64,000 nucleotides of DNA, from contig JAOHHD010000004.1 of the NCBI GenBank assembly GCA_028117185.1, positions 1 to 64,000 of the forward strand, written 5' to 3'. A program made the translations under genes and the position numbers. Shown here in pieces: positions 18,927-27,238 of the stretch (positions are counted from its first letter, which is position 1; each line of letters opens with the position of its first letter). This DNA is from Luminiphilus sp. (GTDB taxonomy: Bacteria > Pseudomonadota > Gammaproteobacteria > Pseudomonadales > Halieaceae). The notes under the pieces are model-generated. The model worked only from the letters and a program-made list of their open reading frames with translations, searched no databases and was not told the DNA's origin.

Positions 18927-20188
18927 GCCGCCATCTGGCGGGCTGAGCACAGATTTTCTGCTACGCGGAGCCCGCTGGTGAGGCCGTCCTCGTGAAAACC
19001 GTTTTGCCAGTAAGCGCCGCAAAACCATGTTCCATTGTGTCCATTGATATCAGCCCAGCGTTGCTGCGCTTGCATGCCCGCTACCGTGAATTGAGGATGC
19101 GCATAATTGAATCGCCCTAGGATCCGATGCGGATTAATCGAGGCGGTATCGTTCAAGGTTACACAAAAGGTTTCTGGTGCATCAAGACCCTGCAAAATAT
19201 TCATATTGTAGGTCACCGTGGCGCGCCCATTTCCCGGTTTTAACCGATAGTTCCAGCTAGACCAGGCCCGTTGAGTTCTAGGCAGCAGGCGCGTATCGGT
19301 GTGTAAAATGACTTCATTATCTTGATAAGGCATGGCACCCAAAACGGCCCTTTCATGGTCAGTGGGATCGCCCAGCATTTTCAGTGCTTCGTCTGAATGT
19401 GTGGCAATGACCACCTCGTCAAATTCCCGCGTCAAGCCGTTGGTAAACTGCACAACAACGGGCTTGCCTGGCGGCCGCATGATGCGCGAGACAGGCATCC
19501 GCGTGCGGATTGAGTCGGCGACGCGCTGCGTCAGCGGTGCGAGATACTCGCGGCTGCCGCCCTCTACAACCCGCCATTGTGGGCGGTCTTTTAACGACAG
19601 CAAGCCATGGTTGCGGAAAAAACGAACAAAAAATTCCAGCGGGAAATCTTGTGCATCCTCAAAGTCGGCAGACCAGATGGCCGACGTCATGGCTAATAAA
19701 TACTGGCGGCAGAAATGATCACTGAAGCCATTATTGGAGAGGTAGTCACCCACCGTCTGATGCGGCGGTAAGCGGCCAGCGTCGAGATCGCTCACCGCTA
19801 GCTTATTGAAGCGAAGAATCTCTCGAATCATGCCGAGGAAGCTGGGGGACAGTAAGTTACCTCGCTGAGCAAACAGGGTATTGAGGTTGTTGCCCGCGTA
19901 TTCCAGCCCCGTCGCTTCATCACAGACCGAGAAACCCATCGACGTTTCATGCGTTGTTACCCCTAATTCGTCAAAAAGCCTGACTAAATTAGGGTAATTC
20001 CGGTCGTTATAGACGATGAAGCCGGTATCAATCGCGAAACGTCGAGCGCCCAGATGCACGTCATAGGTAGCCGTATGTCCACCAATCCGGTCTCGGGCTT
20101 CAAAAATATGGACGCGATGGCCGTTCTTGGCCAGCTGATAAGCGCATCCCAGCCCGGAGATGCCCGCTCCAATGACTGCAATATTCAC
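18923..20188 (-). CDS. FAD-dependent amine-oxidase-like desaturase/oxidoreductase
   Basis: A ~421-residue flavoprotein. The dinucleotide-binding motif NIAVIGAGISGLGCAYQLAKNG is at the very N terminus, followed by FEARDRIGGHTATY and, at the C terminus, a FAD-contacting segment GTWFCGAYWQNGFHEDGLTSG. The GTG at 20188 is preferred because GGAG lies upstream and it starts the Rossmann strand; an ATG at 20209 would add seven residues and lacks a ribosome site. It heads the five-gene operon and sits just behind a promoter of ChrR-sigma-E type. By context it may act on fatty acyl chains, like the UfaD desaturase of Rhodobacter. Confidence 0.85.
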   Translation of the reverse strand: MNIAVIGAGISGLGCAYQLAKNGHRVHIFEARDRIGGHTATYDVHLGARRFAIDTGFIVYNDRNYPNLVRLFDELGVTTHETSMGFSVCDEATGLEYAGNNLNTLFAQRGNLLSPSFLGMIREILRFNKLAVSDLDAGRLPPHQTVGDYLSNNGFSDHFCRQYLLAMTSAIWSADFEDAQDFPLEFFVRFFRNHGLLSLKDRPQWRVVEGGSREYLAPLTQRVADSIRTRMPVSRIMRPPGKPVVVQFTNGLTREFDEVVIATHSDEALKMLGDPTDHERAVLGAMPYQDNEVILHTDTRLLPRTQRAWSSWNYRLKPGNGRATVTYNMNILQGLDAPETFCVTLNDTASINPHRILGRFNYAHPQFTVAGMQAQQRWADINGHNGTWFCGAYWQNGFHEDGLTSGLRVAENLCSARQMAA

Positions 20189-20231
20189 TGCTGACAAAAC
20201 TCCGGTCATCAGGATAAGAAGAAGGTGACAG

Positions 20232-20261
20232 TAATTACGGGGCACCTAGAAAGCCGGATCA
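20232..20261 (-). promoter_or_regulatory. Predicted ChrR-type sigma-E promoter
   Basis: On the minus strand, TGATCC (20261-20256), an 18-base spacer, then TAATTA (20237-20232). This matches the -35 TGATCC and TA-rich -10 of promoters used by Rhodobacter-type RpoE (ECF11), with the right spacing. It lies between the divergent flavin oxidoreductase and rpoE genes and reads into the oxidoreductase operon, about 35-40 bases before the GTG start. Confidence 0.65.
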
Positions 20262-20366
20262 GCGCCAGCGTCAATGAGTTCGGTGACAAAATCTTCTCGC
20301 CAATACGGTGTCAAGGCGGTGCACCTATGTGTATGCTATCCCATCAGAGTAATAGTTGACTGCTTT

Positions 20367-20987
20367 ATGGTGGACAAGACAAACCAAAGCGCTGCGCCCG
20401 CAGCACATAGCGGTGGCAAGTGGAACGTGCCGACCGGGCGAAGGACTGATGAGTGGAGTCAGGCGCTCGTCTCCGTAGGTGAGAGCCAGGACCGGGCCGC
20501 GTTTACGCGATTTTTTAGGCATTTTGCCCCGCTCATAAAGGCTTTTGCGTTGTCGGGCTCTAGCTTGTCTGCGACACACGCTGACGAACTGGTGCAAGAA
20601 GTCATGCTGAAGGTGTGGCAGAAGGCAGGCGGATTCAATCCAGAGAAAGCCGCCGCTTCGACATGGGTATACACCATTGCGCGGAACTGCCGCACCGATA
20701 TGTTCCGCCGTCTGCAAAAATTTGACACGCCGCTCGCCTCTGACGATTTTGAACTCGAGAGTGAGGAAGAAGAATCCTTTATTGTCTTGCATACGCGCCG
20801 TGGCTCAGAGCGAGTGCGTGAACTGATGGGTGAATTACCCCCGGATCAGGCGCAGATTCTGGCTAAAGTGTATATGGAAGGAAAGTCGCATTCTGAGGCG
20901 GCTGCGGAGCTCGATTTGCCCTTGGGCACGGTCAAGTCACGCGTTCGGCTGGCAATACAGAAGCTACAAGCCCTGATGGAGGCGTGA
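20367..20987 (+). CDS. rpoE: ECF sigma factor, RpoE/ChrR type (ECF11)
   Basis: A 206-residue extracytoplasmic-function sigma factor. Region 2 is AAFTRFFRHFAPLIKAFAL through LVQEVMLKVWQKAGGFNPEKAAASTWVYTIARN, and region 4 ends with the helix-turn-helix SEAAAELDLPLGTVKSRVRLAIQKL. The ATG at 20367 is the first in-frame start giving family length; the frame is open to 20274. It is followed 113 bases on by its ChrR-like anti-sigma factor. In Rhodobacter this pair responds to singlet oxygen and organic peroxides. Its likely target in this window is the divergent lipid-modification operon. Confidence 0.92.
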   Translation: MVDKTNQSAAPAAHSGGKWNVPTGRRTDEWSQALVSVGESQDRAAFTRFFRHFAPLIKAFALSGSSLSATHADELVQEVMLKVWQKAGGFNPEKAAASTWVYTIARNCRTDMFRRLQKFDTPLASDDFELESEEEESFIVLHTRRGSERVRELMGELPPDQAQILAKVYMEGKSHSEAAAELDLPLGTVKSRVRLAIQKLQALMEA

Positions 20988-21100
20988 AGCAGGCTTTAGC
21001 GGGCTAAAATGTCACAGGTTTATTAGCGTTCAGGCGTGAACCAGTTACCCAGGGCTTTCGTAAAGTGCAAGTACAAGATAATAGTTTAGGTTATGTGAGC

Positions 21101-21754
21101 ATGTTGAAACATCATCCACCTGCAGAATTTATGACAGAGTACGCCGCCGGCGTGCTCCCCGTAGCGCAGTCCGCCTGCGTGGCAGCGCATTTGAGCTACT
21201 GCCAACGTTGCCGGCACATTGTCGAGCGATTGGAGGATATTGGGGGGGCTCATTTTGAGCAGTTAGACCCTCAGCCCGTTGGCGATTCAATTTTGGATCG
21301 TGTGCTGGCCCGCCTAGATGATCCTGAGCCGCTACGATATGCCCGAAGCGAGGCGTCCGATACCCGGCTCCCCGGCCTCCTGAATCGCCTTATCAATGGC
21401 GATTATGCCGATCTGGCTTGGAAGCGGGTGACGCAATCATTGAGCATTAGTTACTTGAAGACGGGCGATCTTGAGCACGAATTCGCGCTGTATCGTATTT
21501 CGGAGGGCGGAAAGATTCCCGAACACACACATGGTGGCAGCGAAATGACACTGGTGTTGAGTGGCGGGTTTGCCGATGAGAGCGGCGAGTACCACCCTGG
21601 CGATTTTATCGTTCGAGAAGGCTGGGATAAGCACACGCCAGTCGCCCTCGAGGGTGAGGAATGTATTTGTTTGGCGGTATTGGATGCGCCGTTGCGCTTT
21701 ACGCGATTGAGACACCGCTGGCTGAACCCATTGTTAAAGCTGAACGCAGGCTGA
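21101..21754 (+). CDS. chrR: ChrR-type zinc anti-sigma factor with cupin domain
   Basis: A 217-residue protein with two domains. The N-terminal ZAS anti-sigma domain has zinc ligands His5, His30, Cys34 and Cys37 (H-x3-C-x2-C), nearly the same spacing as ChrR of Rhodobacter. The C-terminal cupin contains HTHGGSEMTLVLSGGF and YHPGDF with the His/Glu metal ligands needed to sense singlet oxygen or peroxides. The ATG at 21101 aligns with the family start; a GTG at 21065 lacks a ribosome site. The gap of 113 bases to rpoE is larger than the usual overlap, so its expression may be partly separate. Confidence 0.92.
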   Translation: MLKHHPPAEFMTEYAAGVLPVAQSACVAAHLSYCQRCRHIVERLEDIGGAHFEQLDPQPVGDSILDRVLARLDDPEPLRYARSEASDTRLPGLLNRLINGDYADLAWKRVTQSLSISYLKTGDLEHEFALYRISEGGKIPEHTHGGSEMTLVLSGGFADESGEYHPGDFIVREGWDKHTPVALEGEECICLAVLDAPLRFTRLRHRWLNPLLKLNAG

Positions 21755-21892
21755 TTGGTTTCAGTCACTTGTCTTCAGCGGTGCTGACCAAGGTTGCAGC
21801 GCTTGCGTCGTGAATACCTTGATAATCAGTCGACTGGATTTCTAATAAAACCGGGACCGTTTTGATCCCCAAAAAATCAGGCGAACTTCACT

Positions 21893-23035
21893 ATGCAATT
21901 AGTTATACCCCGTGAGACCCAGCCGGGTGAGAACCGCGTCTCAGCGACCCCCGAAACGGTTAAAAAATTGGTGCGCTTAGGCGCTGATGTGGTTGTGGAG
22001 TCTGGTGCGGGTGTGGGCGCGGGGTTCAGCGACGCAGATTTTGAGGCCGCAGGTGCCAGTATTGGCTCCGATCGAGCTGCACTGCTTGCCAGCGCAGATA
22101 TGCTGCTGCGATTGCGCAAGCCGGAGTTGGCAGAGATCAGTCAGCTAAAGTCGGGCTGCATACACGTGTCTTACCTAGACCCGTTCAATGAGAAAGAGCT
22201 GATTAAAGCGTTTGCCGCCCAAGGCGTCACCGCGGTCAGTATGGAAATGATTCCGCGTTCCACCCGCAGTCAAAAAATGGACGCCCTGAGTTCGCAGGCA
22301 AACTTAGCCGGCTATGTGGCGGTTACGTTGGCAGCCAATCACATGCCGCGCATCATGCCGATGATGATGACACCAGCCGGCACATTGAAGCCCGCCAAAG
22401 TATTCATTATTGGCGCCGGTGTGGCGGGCTTGCAGGCCATCGCCACTGCAAAACGACTCGGCGCTCGCGTCACGGCATTTGATACGCGTCCTGTTGTGGC
22501 TGAGCAGGTCCAGTCATTGGGCGCCAAGTTTCTCGAAATTGATCTCGGTGACACCGGCCAGACTCAAGATGGCTATGCGAAAGAGCTCACACCTGAGCAG
22601 GTCGCTATGCAGCAGCAGGCTCAAAAGGCCGTTATTGCCGATTCCGATGTGGTAATTACCACTGCGCAGGTTTTTGGGCGAAAGCCACCGGTATTGGTCA
22701 CTCGGGACATGGTCGAGGGCATGGCGCCGGGTTCTGTGATTGTTGATATGGCCGCGGAAACCGGCGGCAACGTGGAAGGTTCTGCACCTGACGAAGTAGT
22801 GGATCTAAATGGTGTCACGATCGTGGGGACTGCCAATCTGGCCAATCTCGCACCGCGCGATGCCACACAGATGTATGCCAGCAACATGTTTAATTTAGTC
22901 GAAGACACCTGGGACACCGAGACCAAGCAGTTCGTTCTTGATCTTGAGAATGACATTCTTCCCGGCTGCGTTATCACTCACGGTGGTGCGGTCGTGCATC
23001 CCACGATCAAAGATATTATTGAGGGGGGCAACTGA
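21893..23035 (+). CDS. pntAA: NAD(P) transhydrogenase subunit alpha, domain I
   Basis: A 380-residue NAD(H)-binding subunit of the proton-translocating transhydrogenase. It begins with the family pattern MQLVIPRETQPGENRVSATP, and the nucleotide-binding motif is GAGVAGLQAIATAKRLGARV. The RQD-type loop and the C-terminal GGAVVHPTIKDI segment are present. In E. coli alpha is a single chain; here it is split into this soluble part and a small membrane part (pntAB), as in Rhodospirillum and Pseudomonas. The enzyme uses the proton gradient to make NADPH, which would supply glutaredoxin and lipid-repair systems nearby. Confidence 0.95.
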   Translation: MQLVIPRETQPGENRVSATPETVKKLVRLGADVVVESGAGVGAGFSDADFEAAGASIGSDRAALLASADMLLRLRKPELAEISQLKSGCIHVSYLDPFNEKELIKAFAAQGVTAVSMEMIPRSTRSQKMDALSSQANLAGYVAVTLAANHMPRIMPMMMTPAGTLKPAKVFIIGAGVAGLQAIATAKRLGARVTAFDTRPVVAEQVQSLGAKFLEIDLGDTGQTQDGYAKELTPEQVAMQQQAQKAVIADSDVVITTAQVFGRKPPVLVTRDMVEGMAPGSVIVDMAAETGGNVEGSAPDEVVDLNGVTIVGTANLANLAPRDATQMYASNMFNLVEDTWDTETKQFVLDLENDILPGCVITHGGAVVHPTIKDIIEGGN

Positions 23036-23036
23036 T

Positions 23037-23321
23037 ATGTCCGGTGCAGAGTATTTGTTGTTCATTTTGATGTTGTCGATTTTCCTCGGTTTCGAGTTGA
23101 TTAATAAGGTGCCAGCGACTTTGCACACGCCATTGATGTCGGGGGCTAATGCCGTCTCGGGCATCACGGTAGTGGGCGCTATTTCCTTGGCAGGGACGGG
23201 CAGTGAAACGATTGCGATGTGGTTGGGCGTTGGTGCAGTTACCTTGGCCAGCATTAACGTAGTAGGCGGATATTTGGTGACCGACCGCATGCTCGGCTTC
23301 TTTAAGAAGAAGGAGGGCTGA
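23037..23321 (+). CDS. pntAB: NAD(P) transhydrogenase subunit alpha, membrane part
   Basis: A 94-residue membrane protein with three to four hydrophobic helices, equal to the C-terminal part of E. coli PntA. The motif NKVPATLHTPLMSGANAVSGI is characteristic. The ATG at 23037 follows GAGGGGGG and lies 1 base after the pntAA stop; the open frame reaches back to 22938 inside pntAA. It ends 2 bases before pntB, so the three genes form an operon. Confidence 0.95.
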   Translation: MSGAEYLLFILMLSIFLGFELINKVPATLHTPLMSGANAVSGITVVGAISLAGTGSETIAMWLGVGAVTLASINVVGGYLVTDRMLGFFKKKEG

Positions 23322-23323
23322 TC

Positions 23324-24682
23324 ATGACGACTGAATTAATGACTCAATTGGGCTATGTCGTTGCGTCAGGCCTGTTCATTTTTGGCTTGAAGATGCTCGG
23401 TTCGCCAGCAACCGCCCGGCGCGGCAACATGTTCTCTGCTCTCGGCATGCTAGTGGCAATCGTAGCCGCCTTGCTCGATCAAGGGATCGTTGACTTCACT
23501 TGGATTGCGGCGGGTATGTTGGTGGGCGGCGCCATTGGTGCGGTTGCCGCACGGGCCGTTGCCATGACCTCGATGCCGGAGATGGTGGCGTTATTCAACG
23601 GCCTCGGTGGTGCTGCCTCGCTGTTGGTGGGATGGTCAGCGCTGTCGCCTGATTCAAGCACAATTACGCTGGTGACGATTGTCCTGTCGATTTTAATCGG
23701 TGGTGTCACGTTAACCGGGTCGTTGATCGCCTACGGCAAATTGTCAGAGAAAATTGGCAGTGGCGCGATTACCTTTTCTGGCCAGCAAATTGTTAATTCG
23801 CTGGTCGTATTGGGCATATTGAGCGGGGCGGTCCTGTTCTGCTTGAACCCGACTGACCCCAATTGGCTCTACATGGTGATCGGCTTGGCCTTACTGTTTG
23901 GCATCATGGCGGTGATCCCCATCGGCGGTGCCGATATGCCGGTCGTGATCTCGTTGCTGAATTCCTACTCAGGACTGGCGGCGTGTGCGGCAGGCTTCGC
24001 CATTAACAATAACGCCCTCATTGTGGCGGGGTCGTTGGTAGGCGCTTCGGGCATTATCTTGACTCAGATCATGTGTAAGGCAATGAATCGCTCGCTGTCC
24101 AATGTCTTGTTTTCTGGTTTTGCCAGCGTTTCGAGCGAGGAAACCGTTGTCGAGGGAGAGATTAAGCCCATCAGCGCGGACGATGCATATTACGTCCTCG
24201 AAGCAGCCACCAACGTGGCGATTATCCCCGGCTACGGTATGGCGGTAGCGCAAGCGCAACACGTGGTGAAAGAATTGACCGAGCTGTTGGAAAAGAATGG
24301 CTGTGAGGTCAACTTTGGTATCCACCCCGTTGCGGGTCGCATGCCAGGACACATGAACGTGCTGCTCGCTGAGGCAGATGTGCCTTATGACCAATTGCTC
24401 GAGATGGACGAGATTAACCCTCGGATGGAAACCGTTGATGTCGCCATTGTTATTGGCGCTAACGACGTGGTGAATCCAGCCGCTCGCGAGGTGGAGTCCT
24501 CCCCTATTTATGGAATGCCAGTGATCAACGTCGCCGACGCACGAACGGTATTTGTGTTGAAGCGATCCATGGCATCGGGATTTGCGGGCATTGAGAACCC
24601 ACTGTTTTACAAAGAGAATACGCGCATGCTCTTTGGCGATGCCAAGGAAAGTATTGCGACATTGATTCGAGAGTTCAGTTAA
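23324..24682 (+). CDS. pntB: NAD(P) transhydrogenase subunit beta
   Basis: A 452-residue subunit with about eight to nine N-terminal membrane helices and a C-terminal NADP(H)-binding domain. The latter has the GYGMAVAQAQH motif, GIHPVAGRMPGHMNVLLAEA, the VIGANDVVNPAA segment and the VINVADARTVFVLKRSMASGFAGIENPLF block, all diagnostic. It ends the pnt operon and is followed by a strong terminator. Confidence 0.96.
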   Translation: MTTELMTQLGYVVASGLFIFGLKMLGSPATARRGNMFSALGMLVAIVAALLDQGIVDFTWIAAGMLVGGAIGAVAARAVAMTSMPEMVALFNGLGGAASLLVGWSALSPDSSTITLVTIVLSILIGGVTLTGSLIAYGKLSEKIGSGAITFSGQQIVNSLVVLGILSGAVLFCLNPTDPNWLYMVIGLALLFGIMAVIPIGGADMPVVISLLNSYSGLAACAAGFAINNNALIVAGSLVGASGIILTQIMCKAMNRSLSNVLFSGFASVSSEETVVEGEIKPISADDAYYVLEAATNVAIIPGYGMAVAQAQHVVKELTELLEKNGCEVNFGIHPVAGRMPGHMNVLLAEADVPYDQLLEMDEINPRMETVDVAIVIGANDVVNPAAREVESSPIYGMPVINVADARTVFVLKRSMASGFAGIENPLFYKENTRMLFGDAKESIATLIREFS

Positions 24683-24701
24683 TCGCAGTTCAATGCCGAA
24701 G

Positions 24702-24727
24702 ACCCCGCTATACGCGGGGTTTTTTTT
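24702..24727 (+). terminator. pnt operon terminator
   Basis: A 7-bp stem ACCCCGC/GCGGGGT with a TATAC loop and a run of eight T, 19 bases after the pntB stop: a textbook rho-independent terminator. Confidence 0.92.
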
Positions 24728-25025
24728 GCCTTCAATGGTGCTAAATCGGGGTCGAATCGCTGTGGCCAGCTTGGTTAGTTGAGCCTGACAGGTCATCACC
24801 GGTCAGCAATGTTCCGCTCTCCTTGAGTAGCAGTGATAGCGCCGGGCTAGCGTCACGAATAGCGGCGTGGCGCAGAGGAGGCTGTCACAGAAGAGGGTGC
24901 CGCAGAGGGGGGCGAGTAACGCACTCAGTTGGGTCGGCCGTTCAACAGCGCCATCTAAAGGGCCGTTAGGGGTGGCGCTACTGTCATTGGGCAATCGGCG
25001 CTTTTGGCTGATGCGGGCGGTGTAT
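24728..25025. other. Intergenic stretch with no supported gene
   Basis: About 300 bases between the pntB terminator and the end of the ABC exporter gene. Short open frames of about 60 codons exist on both strands (24803-24994 minus; 24867-25064 plus) but neither has a ribosome site or recognisable content. No RNA gene or repeat was seen. Confidence 0.5.
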
Positions 25026-26858
25026 TCAGGATGTACTGGTCGTTACGCCGGCTTCTGTTCCTGACTGAAATTGTCGATTCGCCAACCGCTGATATAAATC
25101 ACAGCGCGTTAAGAGGTCTTCGTGACGACCACTGTCGACGACTTGCCCTTCGTTCATAACCACGATTTTATCGGCGTTCATTACAGTCGAGAGTCGGTGA
25201 GCAATGATGATAGTGGTCCGTTCCTGCATGATCTCTGTGAGTGCCTGCTGCACATGCCACTCGCTCTCCGTATCGAGCGCACTGGTGGCTTCGTCGAGTA
25301 ACAGCAACTCGGGATTGACCAGAATAGCTCTCGCCAGCGCCAATCGTTGCCGCTGGCCGCCTGAGAGCCTGACGCCTTGTGCGCCGAGATCGCTTCGGTA
25401 ACCGTCGGGCAGTGCCGCGATAAAGTCGTGGGCGTGCGCCATTTTTGCAGCGGTTTCGACAGACGCCTGTGTTGGGCTGTCGACACCATAGGCGATGTTA
25501 TAAAAAATATCGCCGGAGAAGAGTGCAGGCTGCTGAGGTACTAGGGCGATTTTTTGACGCCAAGCAGCCAGCGAGAGTGCTCGCAAATCTGTACCGCCAA
25601 ACTCGATAGCGCCTCTAGCGGGATCATAAAAACGGAGGACGAGTTCAAAGACTGTCGACTTACCGGCACCCGAGGGTCCCACTAATGCGACCGACTCACC
25701 GGGATGTATCGTTAAATTGAACCCATTGAGGGCCGGCACGTCCGGTCGGCTTGGATAGAAAAACTGCACAGCGTCAAAGTGCAAGCGTTGTCCACTTGCA
25801 ACCGGGTTGCTGCCTACATCAGGAATCGTACTGCTCTCTTGCAACAGCTCCATCAGGCGCTCTGCGGCACCCGCGGCACGTTGCAGATCACCCCAGACTT
25901 CAGCCAGCGTGGCGAAAGCGGTACCCACCATGACGGCATAAAATACGAAAGCACCGAGTTCACCGCCGGTCATCCGACCCTCGATGACATCGATGCCGCC
26001 GGACCACATCATGCTGATCATGCCCCCCATCAACAAAAAGATGGCAAACCCGGTCAGCAAGGCTCGCTGCCATACACGTGATCGCGCAATGACAAAGGCG
26101 CGCTCTACATCATGCGCGAAACCCGTCTTCTCTGCGATTTCGCGATTGAAGCTTTGAACCACTTTAATGCTTTGAAAAATTTCGCCGGCGTGACTACCTA
26201 CTTCGGCAATCGACTGCTGACTTTTATTGGAGAGTTTGCGCACTCGTCTGCCGAAGATCAGGATTGGAATCAGTGTGACGGGCACCGCGACTAAAATCAC
26301 CAAGCTGAGTTGCAGGTTGGTAATTACCATTAAGATCAGAGCGCCGGTTAACGTCAGCGCATTGCGCGCCGCAAGACTCACAGACGAGCCAATCAACGTT
26401 TGCAAGAGCGTCGTATCTGTCGTCAGCCGCGACATGATTTCGCCCGAGTGATTTGTTTCGAAGTAACTTGGCTGCAGATGAACGAGATTATTGAAGACGG
26501 CACTTCGTAGATCGGCGCTCACACGTTCACCCAGCCAAGACACCAGATAAAATCGTGTCATGGAGCCAATTGCCATTGCGACTCCAATAATCAGAATAAA
26601 GGAGACGGCTTTATATAACCCGCTTGCGTCAGCGCCCGAGAAACCCTCATCGATCAGTATTCTGACACCGTATCCCAATGTTAGTTGGGCGCTGGCAGTG
26701 AAAATGAGCGCTGTGCCGGCGGCTATCAGCCGACCCTTATGGGGCCACAAAAAGGCCAGTAATTGCCGTAGCGGTGCCAGAGACTTCGCGCGGGTAGATG
26801 TGTCGTCACGGTCGGTTTCTTGCTTGGTGGGTGCGGTCGGCACTGTATGGTCAGTCAC
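25026..26858 (-). CDS. MsbA-like ABC exporter (fused permease/ATPase)
   Basis: A half-transporter of about 610 residues with six membrane helices followed by an ATPase. Nucleotide-binding motifs are complete: Walker A GPSGAGKST, signature LSGGQRQRLALARA, Walker B LLLLDEATSALD and the switch histidine in IIAHRLSTV. It should work as a homodimer that exports lipids or hydrophobic drugs. The GTG at 26858 (VTDHTVP) is the likely start; the frame is open to 26927. The ATPase part is close to the MsbA/LmrA group but substrate cannot be told. It stands alone between the pnt operon and the MscS gene. Confidence 0.9.
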   Translation of the reverse strand: MTDHTVPTAPTKQETDRDDTSTRAKSLAPLRQLLAFLWPHKGRLIAAGTALIFTASAQLTLGYGVRILIDEGFSGADASGLYKAVSFILIIGVAMAIGSMTRFYLVSWLGERVSADLRSAVFNNLVHLQPSYFETNHSGEIMSRLTTDTTLLQTLIGSSVSLAARNALTLTGALILMVITNLQLSLVILVAVPVTLIPILIFGRRVRKLSNKSQQSIAEVGSHAGEIFQSIKVVQSFNREIAEKTGFAHDVERAFVIARSRVWQRALLTGFAIFLLMGGMISMMWSGGIDVIEGRMTGGELGAFVFYAVMVGTAFATLAEVWGDLQRAAGAAERLMELLQESSTIPDVGSNPVASGQRLHFDAVQFFYPSRPDVPALNGFNLTIHPGESVALVGPSGAGKSTVFELVLRFYDPARGAIEFGGTDLRALSLAAWRQKIALVPQQPALFSGDIFYNIAYGVDSPTQASVETAAKMAHAHDFIAALPDGYRSDLGAQGVRLSGGQRQRLALARAILVNPELLLLDEATSALDTESEWHVQQALTEIMQERTTIIIAHRLSTVMNADKIVVMNEGQVVDSGRHEDLLTRCDLYQRLANRQFQSGTEAGVTTSTS

Positions 26859-27029
26859 ATTAATCGCTTCGGGTTGGCTTGAGTGGAGTTTCTTTTCTAT
26901 CCGCAGGTAGTCTACGCGGACCCGCACTAAAAAGATCGTTCAGTGTCGATACCGGTTGGTATTGCCTTTGATGTGGCCGTCCTAGGTATCGCGAACCGAG
27001 ATTGCAGTATTATCGGTATGACTAAAAGT

Positions 27030-27045
27030 GACCGACAAATCGGTC
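27030..27045. promoter_or_regulatory. Inverted repeat, possible operator upstream of the ABC exporter
   Basis: GACCGA-CAAA-TCGGTC, six-base arms with a four-base gap, followed by a further ATCGGT at 27049-27054. It lies in the ~380-base space upstream of the exporter. The form suits a small repressor site, but no regulator gene is adjacent and it could be chance. Nothing else recognisable was seen between 26859 and 27238. Confidence 0.25.
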
Positions 27046-27238
27046 TCAATCGGTTTCTCACTGATCACCTCTGCACGCTGCCACTGGCGTATGCGTGGTG
27101 TGATGATGGTCACCTGTATGGGAATGTCAGCCAGAAATGACGTCTGTTTGCGTGGCAGCGGTCGATCTGACAAGGCGAATCGCGATGAGTTGCTTTGACT
27201 GATTTTGCCGAGTTAGCCTCGTCGATTGGACCGCATAG

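Noticed and set aside
18927..19028. Longer N terminus for the DUF1365 protein
   Set aside because: Arg-rich residues encoded within the flavin oxidoreductase gene; the GTG with GTGA overlap begins exactly at the family start.
21863..21868. TGATCC upstream of pntAA as a second sigma-E promoter
   Set aside because: An 18-base spacer leads to TTCACT, not a TA-rich -10, and it would put the start site at or past the pntAA ATG.
24803..24994. Short open frame on the minus strand downstream of the ABC exporter
   Set aside because: No ribosome site, no domain or signal, and a residue composition unlike the neighbouring genes.
26943..27173. Small open frames on both strands between the MscS and exporter genes
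   Set aside because: The minus-strand one needs a TTG start, neither has a Shine-Dalgarno sequence, and nothing recognisable is encoded.
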